Shown: in pieces, positions 1 through 9,438 of the stretch
Numbering within the stretch: position 1 is the stretch's first letter
How the letters are laid out: each line of letters opens with the position of its first letter
NCBI GenBank assembly: GCA_943788695.1
Contig: CALSRG010000001.1
Span: forward strand, 186,001 to 250,000
Direction of reading: 5' to 3'
Origin: an uncultured Flavobacteriaceae bacterium
Lineage (GTDB): Bacteria > Bacteroidota > Bacteroidia > Flavobacteriales > Flavobacteriaceae
DNA length: 64,000 bases
Made by a program: the position numbers and the translations under genes
Notes under the pieces: generated by a model
What the model saw: only the letters and a program-made list of their open reading frames with translations
Told to the model about the DNA's origin: nothing
Database searches by the model: none

Positions 1-520
1 ATCGGCCGCGTTGGTCAAGATTTTTGTCAATGATATAAACTTGATTGAATATGGATAGATCATCTTTAGCAGATGTCAATAAACTTTGTTGAAGTAATTT
101 AATGTCTTTAATATCTCCCGTTACAAAATGCCAAAATCTTAAATCACTATATGAATAAAGTTCTGATTTAAGTTCGGTTAAAGCTTTACTGGCTTCGTTT
201 GGAGCAATGAGAATAATTTGAAATTTTTTAAATCCTTTAAATTTTTCGTAAATCAGCTCTTTAAGATTTAAAGCCGCTGTAGATTGCTCTGCTGGATTAT
301 AACTTAAAATACCGAGTACGGTAAGTTGATTTTTAAACTGAACGGGTTCCCCGTCTATGGTCTCAAACGCATCAAGTTCATGAACGTCATGGCCAACGAC
401 CTCCAGAGGAGTATAGTTGTGAACTGATGGATATAAAAAGAGGAGAAACAAAACAGGTAGGAAAAATAAAATACTCAAAATGAGGGGTTTCCTATACTTT
501 AGAGCGTGTTTCACAACCAA
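1..520 (-). CDS. Sco-like/thioredoxin-fold membrane protein (partial, C-terminus off the left edge)
   Basis: The first 173 codons of a minus-strand gene are visible. A basic N-terminus precedes one hydrophobic segment (about residues 11-29), followed by a soluble domain ending in IIDKNLDQRGR, which resembles the late strand of Sco/TlpA thioredoxin folds. There is no ATG: a stop (TAA) lies immediately upstream in frame, so the start is TTG at 520 or GTG at 514. At the place where Sco proteins carry CxxxC, this protein reads GILSYNPAEQS, so the metal-binding/redox cysteines are absent. It is the last visible gene of the cytochrome oxidase operon, where Sco-type assembly factors are usual. The fold is inferred from order and pattern, not from an alignment; a non-redox role in oxidase assembly is a guess. 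Confidence 0.6.
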   Translation of the reverse strand, partial: MVVKHALKYRKPLILSILFFLPVLFLLFLYPSVHNYTPLEVVGHDVHELDAFETIDGEPVQFKNQLTVLGILSYNPAEQSTAALNLKELIYEKFKGFKKFQIILIAPNEASKALTELKSELYSYSDLRFWHFVTGDIKDIKLLQQSLLTSAKDDLSIFNQVYIIDKNLDQRGR

Positions 521-592
521 TTATTTTAAACAAAACCTCGAAAGTTCTGCGATGAGTGTCGTAGACAACAATTGTTGAATAAGATCAATTTT

Positions 593-1048
593 TTAAAAGT
601 CTCTTTTAATATAGCCAGAGCTGTATATGCTTTCGATATAACCACCTTCTTGTAGAAGTATGAAGATGAGGTAGGCTACTAAAAAAACAGCAGTCCAAAC
701 CACCATACGACGTAAAGATGCCGTTTCATCGCGCATGTGCATAAAATCCCAAGTAATATAATAAGCTTTAACTAAGGTTAAAAGAATAAATATCAAGTTT
801 AAAGGCTTTAAAAATATGATAGGAGATAAGAATACATTTCCTAGTGTCGCACCAAAACCACCTTCGAACGGCGTTAAAAGTGGACTCATTAATATTTCTG
901 GTTTGTAAATACCTAGAACGACTTCGATCGCTGTGACTAAGGTAAGGAAAATCAAAACCCCCCATATTTTTTGGGTATTGTTTTTAAACTTGACCAGTCC
1001 TCTAAAAATTTCCAATTTGTGTTCGTGAGATCCCATAATCTTCTTCAA
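593..1048 (-). CDS. cytochrome c oxidase subunit IV family protein
   Basis: A 151-residue protein with three hydrophobic segments (about 32-50, 75-95 and 115-135), the size and shape of the small prokaryotic cytochrome c oxidase subunit IV (COX4_pro/CyoD family). This subunit has no catalytic residues and is thought to stabilise the oxidase in the inner membrane. The segment before the last helix (YYITWDFMHMRDE) has the helix-end pattern typical of the family. Its start lies 6 bases after the stop of the subunit III gene, so the two are co-transcribed and probably translationally linked. The ATG at 1048 is the only reasonable start. Family assignment is strong from context and topology; individual residues are poorly conserved in this family. 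Confidence 0.8.
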   Translation of the reverse strand: MKKIMGSHEHKLEIFRGLVKFKNNTQKIWGVLIFLTLVTAIEVVLGIYKPEILMSPLLTPFEGGFGATLGNVFLSPIIFLKPLNLIFILLTLVKAYYITWDFMHMRDETASLRRMVVWTAVFLVAYLIFILLQEGGYIESIYSSGYIKRDF

Positions 1049-1054
1049 TCAATA

Positions 1055-2038
1055 TTAAACAAGGTAGAAAAAAGTAAATACAAATACCCACACCAAATCT
1101 ACAAAGTGCCAGTACAGTCCTACTTTCTCCACCATTTCATAATTCTTTCTTCGCTCATAAGTGCCTAATATCACATTAAAAAAGATGATGATATTGATCA
1201 CTACTCCCGAGAATACGTGAAAGCCGTGAAACCCAGTAATAAAGAAAAAGAAGTCGGCAAATAAAGGTGATCCGTACTCATTAACCTTTAAATTTGCCCC
1301 TTCAACAACCTGTTTACCGTTCGTTTTAATTTGCTCTAAAGAAGCTTCGCGAGACAGCAAAGTTTTTTCGCCCTCTTCGTTTAAAATCTGTGTGCGAACC
1401 AAAACATTAGAATGTGATTCCATTCCAGCAATAACCTCTTGCAAATTGAAAGACGTATGTGCACCTTCGCTTTCAAACCAAATGCCATTTTTTGCCAAAT
1501 GTTGTTCCCTTGGACCATCAATGGGTTGTGCAAAATCACCTAAGGCTAACCGGTCTCCAGTCTCTGCATCAACAAATTGAAGGATTTGACCGCCTTTTGT
1601 TTGAACAGCGCCATAATCTCCTTTAATAAAAGTTGCCCATTCCCAAGCCTGAGAACCAACAAATATCAATCCTCCAATAATGGTTAAGAATAGATACCAA
1701 GTTACTTTATTTTTTTTCATATGATGTCCTGCATCTACGGCTAGTACCATAGTAACGGAGGACATGATCAAAACAAAAGTCATGAAAGCCACATAAATCA
1801 TTGGCAACTCTTGACCATGTAAAAACGGAACGTGGGTAAAGACCTCATCTGCAATTGGCCATGATCCGATGTATTTGAACCGAGAAAAGCCGTAAGCAGC
1901 AAGAAACCCTGAAAAGGTTAAAGCATCGGAGACAATGAAAAACCACATCATCATTTTACCATAAGAAGCCTTTAATGGTGCGCTACCACCGCCCCAAGTT
2001 TTTCCTTCTGTGCCTGTGCTTGCGAGTGTTGAACTCAT
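1055..2038 (-). CDS. cytochrome c oxidase subunit III (long form with soluble insert)
   Basis: Heme-copper oxidase subunit III, 327 residues. The helices carry family features: the Glu in GSQAWEW (about residue 133) and the histidine-rich GFHGFHVFSG (about 269-278), then YWHFVDLVWVF near the C-terminus. It differs from the usual roughly 200-residue form by a hydrophilic block at about 141-255 between the Glu-bearing helix and the GFHGFHV helix, predicted to lie outside the membrane. A second subunit III gene (2152-2730) lies just upstream. The gene has its own -7 box (TATTTTTG, 2061-2068), so it may be transcribed separately from ctaB and the first subunit III gene. Subunit III supports proton uptake and the stability of subunit I; the role of the insert is unknown. 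Confidence 0.9.
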   Translation of the reverse strand: MSSTLASTGTEGKTWGGGSAPLKASYGKMMMWFFIVSDALTFSGFLAAYGFSRFKYIGSWPIADEVFTHVPFLHGQELPMIYVAFMTFVLIMSSVTMVLAVDAGHHMKKNKVTWYLFLTIIGGLIFVGSQAWEWATFIKGDYGAVQTKGGQILQFVDAETGDRLALGDFAQPIDGPREQHLAKNGIWFESEGAHTSFNLQEVIAGMESHSNVLVRTQILNEEGEKTLLSREASLEQIKTNGKQVVEGANLKVNEYGSPLFADFFFFITGFHGFHVFSGVVINIIIFFNVILGTYERRKNYEMVEKVGLYWHFVDLVWVFVFTFFYLV

Positions 2039-2060
2039 TTTATGTAGATTTAATTTGATG

Positions 2061-2068
2061 CAAAAATA
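2061..2068 (-). promoter_or_regulatory. -7 box of internal promoter before long subunit III gene
   Basis: TATTTTTG on the minus strand matches the Bacteroidota -7 consensus TAnnTTTG and ends 22 bases before the ATG at 2038. It lies in the only sizeable gap of this operon (2039-2151). The -33 region holds a T-run but no clear TTG. Confidence 0.45.
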
Positions 2069-2151
2069 ATGATTTTATATGGTAATAAAAGAGCGTTTTA
2101 GGCTGAAATTCAATCTAAATTAATTTGTCATTTAGAATTAAAAAAAAATCG

Positions 2152-2730
2152 TTAAAACGTACTTAAAAAAATAAACAGATATAACCATAATAAATCCACA
2201 AAATGCCAAAAAATTGCAGACATGTCAAATCCAGTCATTGAAATACTAGTATATGTGCCCCTCTTTGTTTTAATAAAAACAATAAATAGTGATATTAATC
2301 CTGCTACCACATGAAAAATATGCAAAGTAGTAATTACATATATGTAGGACATGGTAACATTACTTGTTGGACCAGTAAAATTAAATCCCGAATCAATAAT
2401 TTGTTGAAATCCAATAAACTGACTTGCCACAAACGCAAAACCAGTAAGTAATGACAATGCCACAAACAAACTTGCCTTTTTTAATTGGCTTTTTACAAGT
2501 GACCGTCTTGCCACAATCAAAAATAAACTGCTGCTGACGATTATCGCAGTACTCCAATAAAACGCACTTGGCAACACCAATTCAGTTAACCAGTCCAAAC
2601 GTGAACTACTTACAATGAAGGCGCTTGTTAAGCCACCAAAAGTCATGATCAATGAAATGATTCCAACAACAACCATCATTTTGTTGGCACGACTTTGTTT
2701 CTCCCTTAAACTACCTTGAGTCAAATCCAT
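2152..2730 (-). CDS. cytochrome c oxidase subunit III (short form)
   Basis: A 192-residue heme-copper oxidase subunit III of normal length with five hydrophobic segments. The C-terminal third has the family pattern TTLHIFHVVAG followed by FWHFVDLLWLYLFIF, matching the final helices of the longer paralogue next door. It starts 4 bases from the stop of ctaB and is probably translated from the same message. Two adjacent, clearly different subunit III genes (one with an extracytoplasmic insert, one without) are a common arrangement in Flavobacteriia; which of them pairs with subunit I cannot be told from the window, because subunits I and II are not here. Confidence 0.9.
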   Translation of the reverse strand: MDLTQGSLREKQSRANKMMVVVGIISLIMTFGGLTSAFIVSSSRLDWLTELVLPSAFYWSTAIIVSSSLFLIVARRSLVKSQLKKASLFVALSLLTGFAFVASQFIGFQQIIDSGFNFTGPTSNVTMSYIYVITTLHIFHVVAGLISLFIVFIKTKRGTYTSISMTGFDMSAIFWHFVDLLWLYLFIFLSTF

Positions 2731-2733
2731 AAT

Positions 2734-3639
2734 TTATAAAAATTTATCAACGACATAAACAATTTGTAAAAATGTGATATACAATACACTAATTAATAAT
2801 AACTTTTTCGCAGCGTTGCTTGTTTTTACAGAAAAAAGACGAATGGCAAAATATGTTAAAATCACACCAAAAATACCAATAATAATGGCTCCAGTAATAC
2901 TTAAAGTCAATTTACCAGTAATACCAAATACAGGCAATATGGATACCACAACGGTCCAAAAGGAATAAAAAATAATCTGTGCTGCTGATGCCTTGTCCGG
3001 CTTTTCAGTTGGTAACATTTTAAACCCCGCCTTTTGGTAATCGTCGTGTAAAAACCATGCGATAGACCAAAAATGGGGGAATTGCCAAAAAAACTGAATA
3101 ATAAAAAGTATTCCAGGTTCTATATCAAAATCGTTCGTAGCCGCTACCCAGCCAAGCATAAAAGGAATGGCTCCTGGAATAGCGCCAACCAAAACCGATA
3201 AAGAGGTTTTAGTTTTAAGCGGTGTGTAAACACAGGTGTATAAAAATATAGAAACAGCACCAAACATGGCTGTTTTGGGATTGATATTATACAAGATAAT
3301 AAGGCCTGAAATCGTGAGAACACAAGCCAAAGCAAAAGCATCATTAACAGAAACCCTTCCTTTAGGAATAGGCCTGTTCATGGTTCGCTTCATTAAAGCA
3401 TCTAAATCACGTTCGATAATTTGATTAAAAACATTGGAGGCGCCAACCATACAATAACCCCCAACCGCTAACCAAGTCAACTCGCTATAATCTATAATTG
3501 TTGCTCCAAGCAAATACCCAGCTACCGACGAAAAAACAACGCTCAATGAAAGACGAATCTTTGTCAATTCCTTTCCATTACGCCAAATCATCGAAAAATC
3601 GGTTTGAAATAATCTTCTTCGGATTGGAGCTTCGTTCAT
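2734..3639 (-). CDS. ctaB: protoheme IX farnesyltransferase (heme o synthase)
   Basis: UbiA-superfamily prenyltransferase that adds a farnesyl group to heme b to make heme o, the precursor of heme a in the oxidase. At 301 residues it has about nine hydrophobic segments. The first Asp-rich motif is seen as NQIIERDLDALMKRT (about 85-99), followed by the family block NRPIPKGRVS, and the second conserved loop as DDYQKAGFKMLP. The ATG at 3639 is supported by a promoter 38 bases upstream. It is the first gene of the oxidase accessory operon. The symbol cyoE is also used for this family; ctaB fits better beside aa3-type subunits. Confidence 0.93.
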   Translation of the reverse strand: MNEAPIRRRLFQTDFSMIWRNGKELTKIRLSLSVVFSSVAGYLLGATIIDYSELTWLAVGGYCMVGASNVFNQIIERDLDALMKRTMNRPIPKGRVSVNDAFALACVLTISGLIILYNINPKTAMFGAVSIFLYTCVYTPLKTKTSLSVLVGAIPGAIPFMLGWVAATNDFDIEPGILFIIQFFWQFPHFWSIAWFLHDDYQKAGFKMLPTEKPDKASAAQIIFYSFWTVVVSILPVFGITGKLTLSITGAIIIGIFGVILTYFAIRLFSVKTSNAAKKLLLISVLYITFLQIVYVVDKFL

Positions 3640-3677
3640 GATGGATTTAACCTTAAAGTTATTTTTTTAATAAGTTG

Positions 3678-3708
3678 CAAAGATATTCCTTAATAGAGTT
3701 GTAGCCAA
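3678..3708 (-). promoter_or_regulatory. promoter of the ctaB-cox3 operon
   Basis: On the minus strand TTG (3706-3708) is followed by a 20-base spacer and TATCTTTG (3678-3685), a good fit to the Bacteroidota -33 TTG / -7 TAnnTTTG promoter. The -7 box ends 38 bases before the ctaB ATG. Confidence 0.55.
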
Positions 3709-3843
3709 TTGAGGGGGTGATTTATTTACAGACTAAATAAATTTATAGCCAGAACATGATTTTTCATTGATATTTCTACAACATTCCGTGAATTTTTAAC
3801 TTAAAAACAGAGCAGAAAAGACCGAGAAAGACTGTGATTGTTG

Positions 3844-3851
3844 TATATTTG
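3844..3851 (+). promoter_or_regulatory. -7 box of the SUF operon promoter
   Basis: TATATTTG matches the Bacteroidota -7 consensus exactly and ends 32 bases before the GTG start of the first SUF gene. No convincing TTG is seen at the expected -33 distance. I see no IscR-like operator that I could defend. Confidence 0.45.
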
Positions 3852-3883
3852 TATCCAATTTTTAACTATTCTAAATTAGAATT

Positions 3884-4213
3884 GTGATAAAAGTAACTGA
3901 AACTGCCAAATCGAAAGTTGCACAATTGATGCGCGATGAGGGCTATGATCCCAACGAAGATTTTGTACGCGTAGGGGTTAAAAGTGGCGGATGTTCTGGT
4001 TTATCTTATGAATTACATTTTGACAATACCACAACACCAGATGACAAAATTTTTGAAGACAATGAAGTTAAGATTATTGTAGACAAAAAGAGTTTTTTAT
4101 ATCTAGTGGGTACTATCTTAGAATACTCAGGAGGCCTGAACGGAAAAGGATTTGTATTTAACAACCCCAACGCGAACCGCACCTGTGGGTGTGGTGAAAG
4201 CTTCTCTTTATAA
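3884..4213 (+). CDS. iron-sulfur cluster assembly A-type carrier (SufA/IscA/HesB family)
   Basis: A 109-residue A-type Fe-S carrier. The three cysteines of the family are present: one in [12 protein letters not shown] (about residue 37) and two in the C-terminal [10 protein letters not shown]. These hold a transient cluster or iron for delivery to client proteins. The start is GTG at 3884; the peptide from there begins [12 protein letters not shown], as expected for the family, and no ATG fits. It is the first gene of the SUF operon, 10 bases before sufB. Whether it is functionally SufA or the ErpA-like type cannot be decided from sequence alone. Confidence 0.9.
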   Translation: MIKVTETAKSKVAQLMRDEGYDPNEDFVRVGVKSGGCSGLSYELHFDNTTTPDDKIFEDNEVKIIVDKKSFLYLVGTILEYSGGLNGKGFVFNNPNANRTCGCGESFSL

Positions 4214-4223
4214 AAGAATTATT

Positions 4224-5672
4224 ATGAGTAAGTATACTGAAGACGATTTAAGGGAAGAACTAAAAACCAAGGAATACGAGTATGGTTTTTATACAGATAT
4301 AGAGTCCGACACGATTCCCATTGGATTGACCGAAGATGTTGTTAGAACAATCTCTCTTAAAAAAGAAGAGCCACAATGGATGACCGATTGGAGACTCGAA
4401 GCTTTCCGGATATGGAAAAAAATGGAAGAGCCTGATTGGGCGAATGTCAACTATGACAAACCAGATTTTCAAGCTATTTCATACTATTCTGCGCCAAGTA
4501 ACAAACCAAAATATAACTCAATAGATGAAGTTGACCCTGAATTATTGGCAACATTTGAAAAGCTGGGCATTTCGTTAGATGAGCAAAAAAAACTGAGTGG
4601 CGTTGCCATGGATGTTGTTGTCGATTCTGTTTCTGTGGCAACCACGTTTAAAAAGACCTTGTCAGAAAAAGGGATTATATTTTGCTCAATCAGTGAAGCC
4701 ATTAAAGAGCATCCTCAATTAGTAAAGAAATACTTGGGCAGTGTTGTCCCGAGAACGGATAATTTTTATGCGGCACTCAACAGCGCTGTTTTTAGTGATG
4801 GATCTTTCTGCTATATTCCGAAAGGGGTGCGATGTCCAATGGAATTATCGACATATTTTAGAATCAATCAAGCTGGAACAGGTCAATTTGAGCGGACCTT
4901 GGTGATCGCTGATAAAGAAAGTTATGTCAGTTATTTGGAAGGTTGCACGGCTCCAAGCCGAGACGAAAATCAATTACACGCGGCAGTTGTAGAATTAATC
5001 GCTTTGGACGACGCTGAAATCAAATACAGCACGGTTCAAAATTGGTTTCCTGGCAATGCTGAGGGTAAAGGAGGTGTTTTTAATTTTGTGACCAAGCGCG
5101 GCATATGTGAAACACGTGCGAAAATTTCCTGGACTCAAGTCGAAACGGGCAGTGCTGTCACATGGAAGTACCCATCATGTATTTTGAAAGGTGATTATTC
5201 TGTTGGTGAGTTTTATTCTATTGCCGTAACCAATAATTTCCAGCAAGCGGATACAGGTACTAAAATGATCCATTTGGGCAAACACACCAAATCGACCATC
5301 ATTTCAAAAGGCATTTCAGCAGGAAAATCACAAAATAGTTATCGTGGATTGGTGCATGTAAGTTCTCGCGCCGACCACGCCCGAAATTTTTCTCAATGCG
5401 ACAGTCTGCTCATGGGTAATGAATGTGGTGCTCACACCTTCCCATACATCGAAGCTAAAAACAATAATGCTAAAATAGAACACGAGGCTACTACAAGTAA
5501 AATTGGAGAAGATCAAATTTTTTATTGCAATCAGCGCGGAATCGATACAGAAAAAGCGATTGCCCTTATTGTCAATGGTTTTAGCAAAGAAGTCCTCAAT
5601 AAATTGCCCATGGAATTTGCTGTTGAGGCTCAAAAATTATTAGAAATCAGTTTAGAAGGATCCGTTGGATAA
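4224..5672 (+). CDS. sufB: Fe-S cluster assembly scaffold SufB
   Basis: SufB, 482 residues, is the scaffold subunit of the SufBC2D complex on which the cluster is built. The family start [20 protein letters not shown] lies at the ATG 4224. An upstream in-frame ATG at 4152 would overlap the carrier gene by 62 bases and add residues not seen in the family, so I rejected it. Conserved blocks include [20 protein letters not shown], the beta-helix core containing [14 protein letters not shown] sequence (here [13 protein letters not shown]), and a C-terminal [15 protein letters not shown]. It is followed closely by sufC and sufD, its complex partners. Confidence 0.97.
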   Translation: MSKYTEDDLREELKTKEYEYGFYTDIESDTIPIGLTEDVVRTISLKKEEPQWMTDWRLEAFRIWKKMEEPDWANVNYDKPDFQAISYYSAPSNKPKYNSIDEVDPELLATFEKLGISLDEQKKLSGVAMDVVVDSVSVATTFKKTLSEKGIIFCSISEAIKEHPQLVKKYLGSVVPRTDNFYAALNSAVFSDGSFCYIPKGVRCPMELSTYFRINQAGTGQFERTLVIADKESYVSYLEGCTAPSRDENQLHAAVVELIALDDAEIKYSTVQNWFPGNAEGKGGVFNFVTKRGICETRAKISWTQVETGSAVTWKYPSCILKGDYSVGEFYSIAVTNNFQQADTGTKMIHLGKHTKSTIISKGISAGKSQNSYRGLVHVSSRADHARNFSQCDSLLMGNECGAHTFPYIEAKNNNAKIEHEATTSKIGEDQIFYCNQRGIDTEKAIALIVNGFSKEVLNKLPMEFAVEAQKLLEISLEGSVG

Positions 5673-5680
5673 AAAATACA

Positions 5681-6436
5681 ATGATGTTAAAAATTAAAGA
5701 TTTACACGCCAGTATTGACGATAAAGACATTTTACGTGGCATCAATTTAGAAATAAACGCTGGCGAAGTCCATGCCATAATGGGACCAAATGGTTCTGGC
5801 AAAAGTACATTAGCTTCAGTCATTTCGGGTCACGAAGATTATGATGTAAGTCAAGGATCTATCGAACTCGAAGGTGAGTCTTTAGAAGATTTGTCGGCCG
5901 AAGAACGTGCACACAAGGGGGTTTTTCTTTCATTTCAATATCCTGTTGAAATTCCCGGGGTTTCGGTAACTAATTTTGTTAAAACAGCCATCAATGAAAG
6001 TAGAAAAGGAAGAGGTCTAGAGGATATGCCCGCAAATGAAATGCTTCAAAAAATAAGAGAGAAATCTGAATTATTAAAAATTGACCGGAAATTTTTGTCC
6101 CGATCTTTAAATGACGGATTTTCAGGTGGGGAAAAGAAAAGAAATGAAATTTTTCAAATGGCGATGCTCGAGCCAAAATTAGCCATTTTAGATGAGACTG
6201 ATTCGGGATTAGATATTGATGCATTGCGGATTGTAGCTGATGGGGTAAACACTTTGAAAAACAAGGAAAATGCTGTAATTGTCATCACCCATTACCAGAG
6301 GTTATTGGAGTATATAGTTCCTGACTTTGTTCATGTGCTATACAACGGACGTATTGTGAAATCTGGTGGCAAGGAACTGGCCTTGGAACTTGAGGCGAAA
6401 GGTTATGATTGGATCAAATCAGATGTAATAGCTTAA
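5681..6436 (+). CDS. sufC: SUF complex ATPase SufC
   Basis: ABC-type soluble ATPase of 250-251 residues that drives conformational change in the SufBC2D scaffold. Walker A is GPNGSGKST (about 35-43), the signature is SGGEKKRNEI and Walker B is LAILDETDSGLD, followed by the switch His in VITHYQR. Two ATGs in tandem (5681 and 5684) are possible starts; the second gives the more usual MLKIKDLHAS beginning. There is an 8-base gap after sufB and 3 bases before sufD, which fits equimolar expression of the complex. There are no membrane segments, so it is not a transporter. Confidence 0.97.
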   Translation: MMLKIKDLHASIDDKDILRGINLEINAGEVHAIMGPNGSGKSTLASVISGHEDYDVSQGSIELEGESLEDLSAEERAHKGVFLSFQYPVEIPGVSVTNFVKTAINESRKGRGLEDMPANEMLQKIREKSELLKIDRKFLSRSLNDGFSGGEKKRNEIFQMAMLEPKLAILDETDSGLDIDALRIVADGVNTLKNKENAVIVITHYQRLLEYIVPDFVHVLYNGRIVKSGGKELALELEAKGYDWIKSDVIA

Positions 6437-6439
6437 TTA

Positions 6440-7753
6440 ATGGACTTAAAAGAGAAACTGATTTCGTCTTTTTGGGGACTTGATAATGGTATCGAAGTAG
6501 ATGATTATATAAATGACATGCGTGGCGATGCTATAAAAATTTTTGAAGCATCAGGCTTTCCGAGTAAAAAACAAGAGGCATGGAAATATACTTCATTGAA
6601 TACACTGGTGAAGAGAGATTATGCCTTAGAGTCACCATCAGAAACTTCCATTGATTTTAATTTGGTTAAAAAGTACTTTTTACATGACCTAGACAGTTAC
6701 GCCATTGTCTTTATTGACGGGAAATACTCTGCTCATTTGTCTAAAACCACTCATGATGGTATGGACATTTGTTTACTTTCTGCTGCCTTAACCAAACCTA
6801 AATTTAAGGCCGTCATTGAAAACTACTTTAATAAGGCTGCAAGTAACGATAGTTTAGCATCACTTAACACGGCCTTCGCGAGCGAAGGCGCTTTTGTGCA
6901 CATACCAAAACACAAGGCCGTAGAAAAACCCATTCAAATTATTCATTTTTCAACGGGCAGTAACGCTGCCATGCTTTTGCAGCCAAGGAATTTGATCATT
7001 GCCGATGAAAATGCGCATGTGCAAATTATTGAGCGTCATCAAAGTTTTACAAACCATCCCGTTTTTACTAATAGTGTTACCGAAATATTCGGAGATAAAC
7101 GAAGTGTCATTGATTATTACAAGGTTCAAAATGATTTTGAAGAAGCCTCTTTAATCGACCATACTTTCATTAAACAAGAAAAAGATAGCAATTGTAGCGT
7201 TCACACCTTTTCTTTTGGCGGAAAATTGATTCGTAACAATCTGAACTTTACCCAAAACGGAGAGCATATCAATTCTACCCTAAAGGGTATAACAATAATT
7301 GGAAACAAACAACATGTAGACCACAGCACCATGGTCAACCACAACGCGCCAAACTGCGAAAGTCATCAAGATTATAAAGGCATTTTTGGCGATCAGGCAA
7401 CAGGTGTCTTTAATGGCCGTATTTTGGTAGACCAAGTTGCCCAAAAAACCAATGCCTTTCAGGCAAATAATAACATTTTGTTGAGCGATAATGCCACTAT
7501 TAATACCAAGCCGCAGTTAGAAATCTTTGCCGATGATGTCAAATGCTCTCATGGTTGCACCATTGGACAATTAGATGAAGACGCTCTTTTTTACATGCGT
7601 TCACGTGGCATTCCAAAAAAAGAAGCTCAAGCACTATTGACCTATGCCTTTGCTAATAATGTTCTTGAAACAGTTAAAATTCCAGAACTAAAGCAACGAA
7701 TTAATAAACTTATTGCTAACAAATTAGGCGTTAATATAGGTTTTCATTTATGA
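6440..7753 (+). CDS. sufD: Fe-S cluster assembly protein SufD
   Basis: SufD, 437 residues, is a paralogue of SufB that forms the heterodimer scaffold with it. The N-terminal helical region contains SKKQEAWKYTSL (about 36-47), a hallmark of SufD. The central right-handed beta-helix is followed by the C-terminal block CSHGCTIGQLDEDALFYMRS, characteristic of the family. The cluster-related Cys and His in this last block are present. Its stop overlaps the start of sufS by 4 bases (ATGA type), indicating translational coupling. Confidence 0.96.
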   Translation: MDLKEKLISSFWGLDNGIEVDDYINDMRGDAIKIFEASGFPSKKQEAWKYTSLNTLVKRDYALESPSETSIDFNLVKKYFLHDLDSYAIVFIDGKYSAHLSKTTHDGMDICLLSAALTKPKFKAVIENYFNKAASNDSLASLNTAFASEGAFVHIPKHKAVEKPIQIIHFSTGSNAAMLLQPRNLIIADENAHVQIIERHQSFTNHPVFTNSVTEIFGDKRSVIDYYKVQNDFEEASLIDHTFIKQEKDSNCSVHTFSFGGKLIRNNLNFTQNGEHINSTLKGITIIGNKQHVDHSTMVNHNAPNCESHQDYKGIFGDQATGVFNGRILVDQVAQKTNAFQANNNILLSDNATINTKPQLEIFADDVKCSHGCTIGQLDEDALFYMRSRGIPKKEAQALLTYAFANNVLETVKIPELKQRINKLIANKLGVNIGFHL

Positions 7754-8982
7754 CCACATCTAGCTTGTTTTTTGACGTTGAAGAAATCAGAAAAGACTTC
7801 CCAATTCTCAATAGGAAAGTCAATGGACAGCCTTTGGTGTATTTTGATAACGCCGCGACCTCACAAAAACCTCAGCAGGTCATAGATGCTATAGTGAATT
7901 ATTATCAAAATTATAACGCCAATATTCACCGCGGCGTTCATGCTTTGAGCCAAGAGGCAACGGAATCATACGAGAACGCGAGAAAGACTTTACAGAAACA
8001 TTTTAACGCTCCGAAAGTAGAAGACATTATCTTGACTTCAGGAACCACTCACGCGATCAATTTGGTTGCGTCTGGTTATACCAAATTCCTTAAAACGGGA
8101 GATGAAATCATAGTTTCGGCTTTGGAACATCACAGTAATATTGTGCCTTGGCAAATGTTATGCGAAAGAACTGGATCAACTCTCAAAGTGATTCCAATGG
8201 CTCAAGATGGAACCCTAAAATTTTCTGCTTTTACCCAACTACTCAACGACAATACCAAGCTGGTATTTGTAAATCATGTATCTAACACTTTGGGCACCAT
8301 CAATCCCATCAAAAAAATGATTGATGCCACACATCGTTATGGTGCAAAAATATTGATTGACGGGGCTCAAGCCTGCAGCCATGTTAAAGTAGATGTTCAA
8401 GCCTTGGATGTTGATTACTACGTTACTTCAGCACATAAAATGTGTGGCCCAACAGGCGTGGGTTTGCTTTATGGAAAAACAAAATTACTCGAAACTTTAC
8501 CACCTTATCAAGGTGGAGGCGAAATGATATCCGAAGTCACCTTCGAGAAAACAACTTACGCCGATTTGCCGCATAAATTTGAAGCCGGCACCCCTAATAT
8601 TTGTGGTGGTATTGCCTTTGGTGCTGCTGTAGATTATTTGAATCATATCGGATTAGATGAAATTGCAGCCTATGAAAATGATTTATTGATTTACGCAACT
8701 GAACAATTGATCAAAATAGAAGGATTAAGAATTTATGGCCCTACTCAAGATAAAACTGCTGTAATTTCTTTCAACGTAGAAAATATTCATCCCTATGATC
8801 TGGGTGTGCTATTAGATAAAATGGGAATTGCGGTGAGAACGGGACAACATTGCACCCAACCCATTATGGATTTTTATAGCATTCCTGGAACGGTAAGGGC
8901 AAGTTTTGCATTTTATAACACCAAAACAGAAATAGATTTGTTTGTAACCGCAGTAAAGAAAGCAGTGATGATGCTTGCTTGA
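7750..8982 (+). CDS. sufS: cysteine desulfurase SufS
   Basis: A 410-residue class II (SufS/CsdA-type) PLP enzyme that takes sulfur from cysteine as a persulfide for cluster assembly. The PLP-binding Lys lies in TSAHKMCGPTG (Lys230), and the catalytic Cys is Cys368 in RTGQHCTQP, on a short, ordered loop as expected for the SufE-dependent class. The N-terminal YFDNAATSQKP substrate block is intact. It overlaps sufD by 4 bases and is followed 30 bases later by sufE, the partner that accepts the persulfide sulfur. Confidence 0.97.
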   Translation: MTTSSLFFDVEEIRKDFPILNRKVNGQPLVYFDNAATSQKPQQVIDAIVNYYQNYNANIHRGVHALSQEATESYENARKTLQKHFNAPKVEDIILTSGTTHAINLVASGYTKFLKTGDEIIVSALEHHSNIVPWQMLCERTGSTLKVIPMAQDGTLKFSAFTQLLNDNTKLVFVNHVSNTLGTINPIKKMIDATHRYGAKILIDGAQACSHVKVDVQALDVDYYVTSAHKMCGPTGVGLLYGKTKLLETLPPYQGGGEMISEVTFEKTTYADLPHKFEAGTPNICGGIAFGAAVDYLNHIGLDEIAAYENDLLIYATEQLIKIEGLRIYGPTQDKTAVISFNVENIHPYDLGVLLDKMGIAVRTGQHCTQPIMDFYSIPGTVRASFAFYNTKTEIDLFVTAVKKAVMMLA

Positions 8983-9012
8983 TAGTAAGACTTTAACAAA
9001 CTTTAAAACAAA

Positions 9013-9438
9013 ATGACCATTCAAGACATTCAACATGATATCGTAGACGAATTTGCCCTTTTTGATGATTGGATGCAGCGCTATGAATATATGATTGAAC
9101 TTGGAAAATCTCTACCATTAATTGATCCCGCATCTAAAACTGACGATCTTCTCATAAAAGGGTGTCAAAGTAAGGTTTGGATGAAAGCTGACCTAGTAGA
9201 TGATAAAATAGTGTTCACCGCAGACAGTGAAGCCATTATCACCAAAGGTATTATTGCTATTTTGATTAGGGTGTTTTCAAACCAAAGGCCAGATAGTATA
9301 TTGTCGGCCAATACCTCATTTATTGATCAAATAGGCCTCAAAGAACACCTTTCACCAACCCGGGCTAATGGACTTGCCAGCATGTTGAATCAAATGAAAT
9401 ATTATGCCTTGGCATATCAATCAAAACTATCCTCATGA
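9013..9438 (+). CDS. sufE: sulfur acceptor protein SufE
   Basis: A 141-residue SufE-family protein. The sulfur-accepting cysteine is Cys51 in KGCQSKVWM, the defining motif. The protein stimulates SufS by taking over its persulfide sulfur and handing it to SufB. Length and motif position are normal. The last codons overlap the next gene by 4 bases, so the DUF59 protein is probably translationally coupled. Confidence 0.95.
   Translation: MTIQDIQHDIVDEFALFDDWMQRYEYMIELGKSLPLIDPASKTDDLLIKGCQSKVWMKADLVDDKIVFTADSEAIITKGIIAILIRVFSNQRPDSILSANTSFIDQIGLKEHLSPTRANGLASMLNQMKYYALAYQSKLSS

Noticed and set aside
4152..4226. Upstream start for SufB
   Set aside because: Would overlap the A-type carrier gene in another frame; the family N-terminus begins at 4224.
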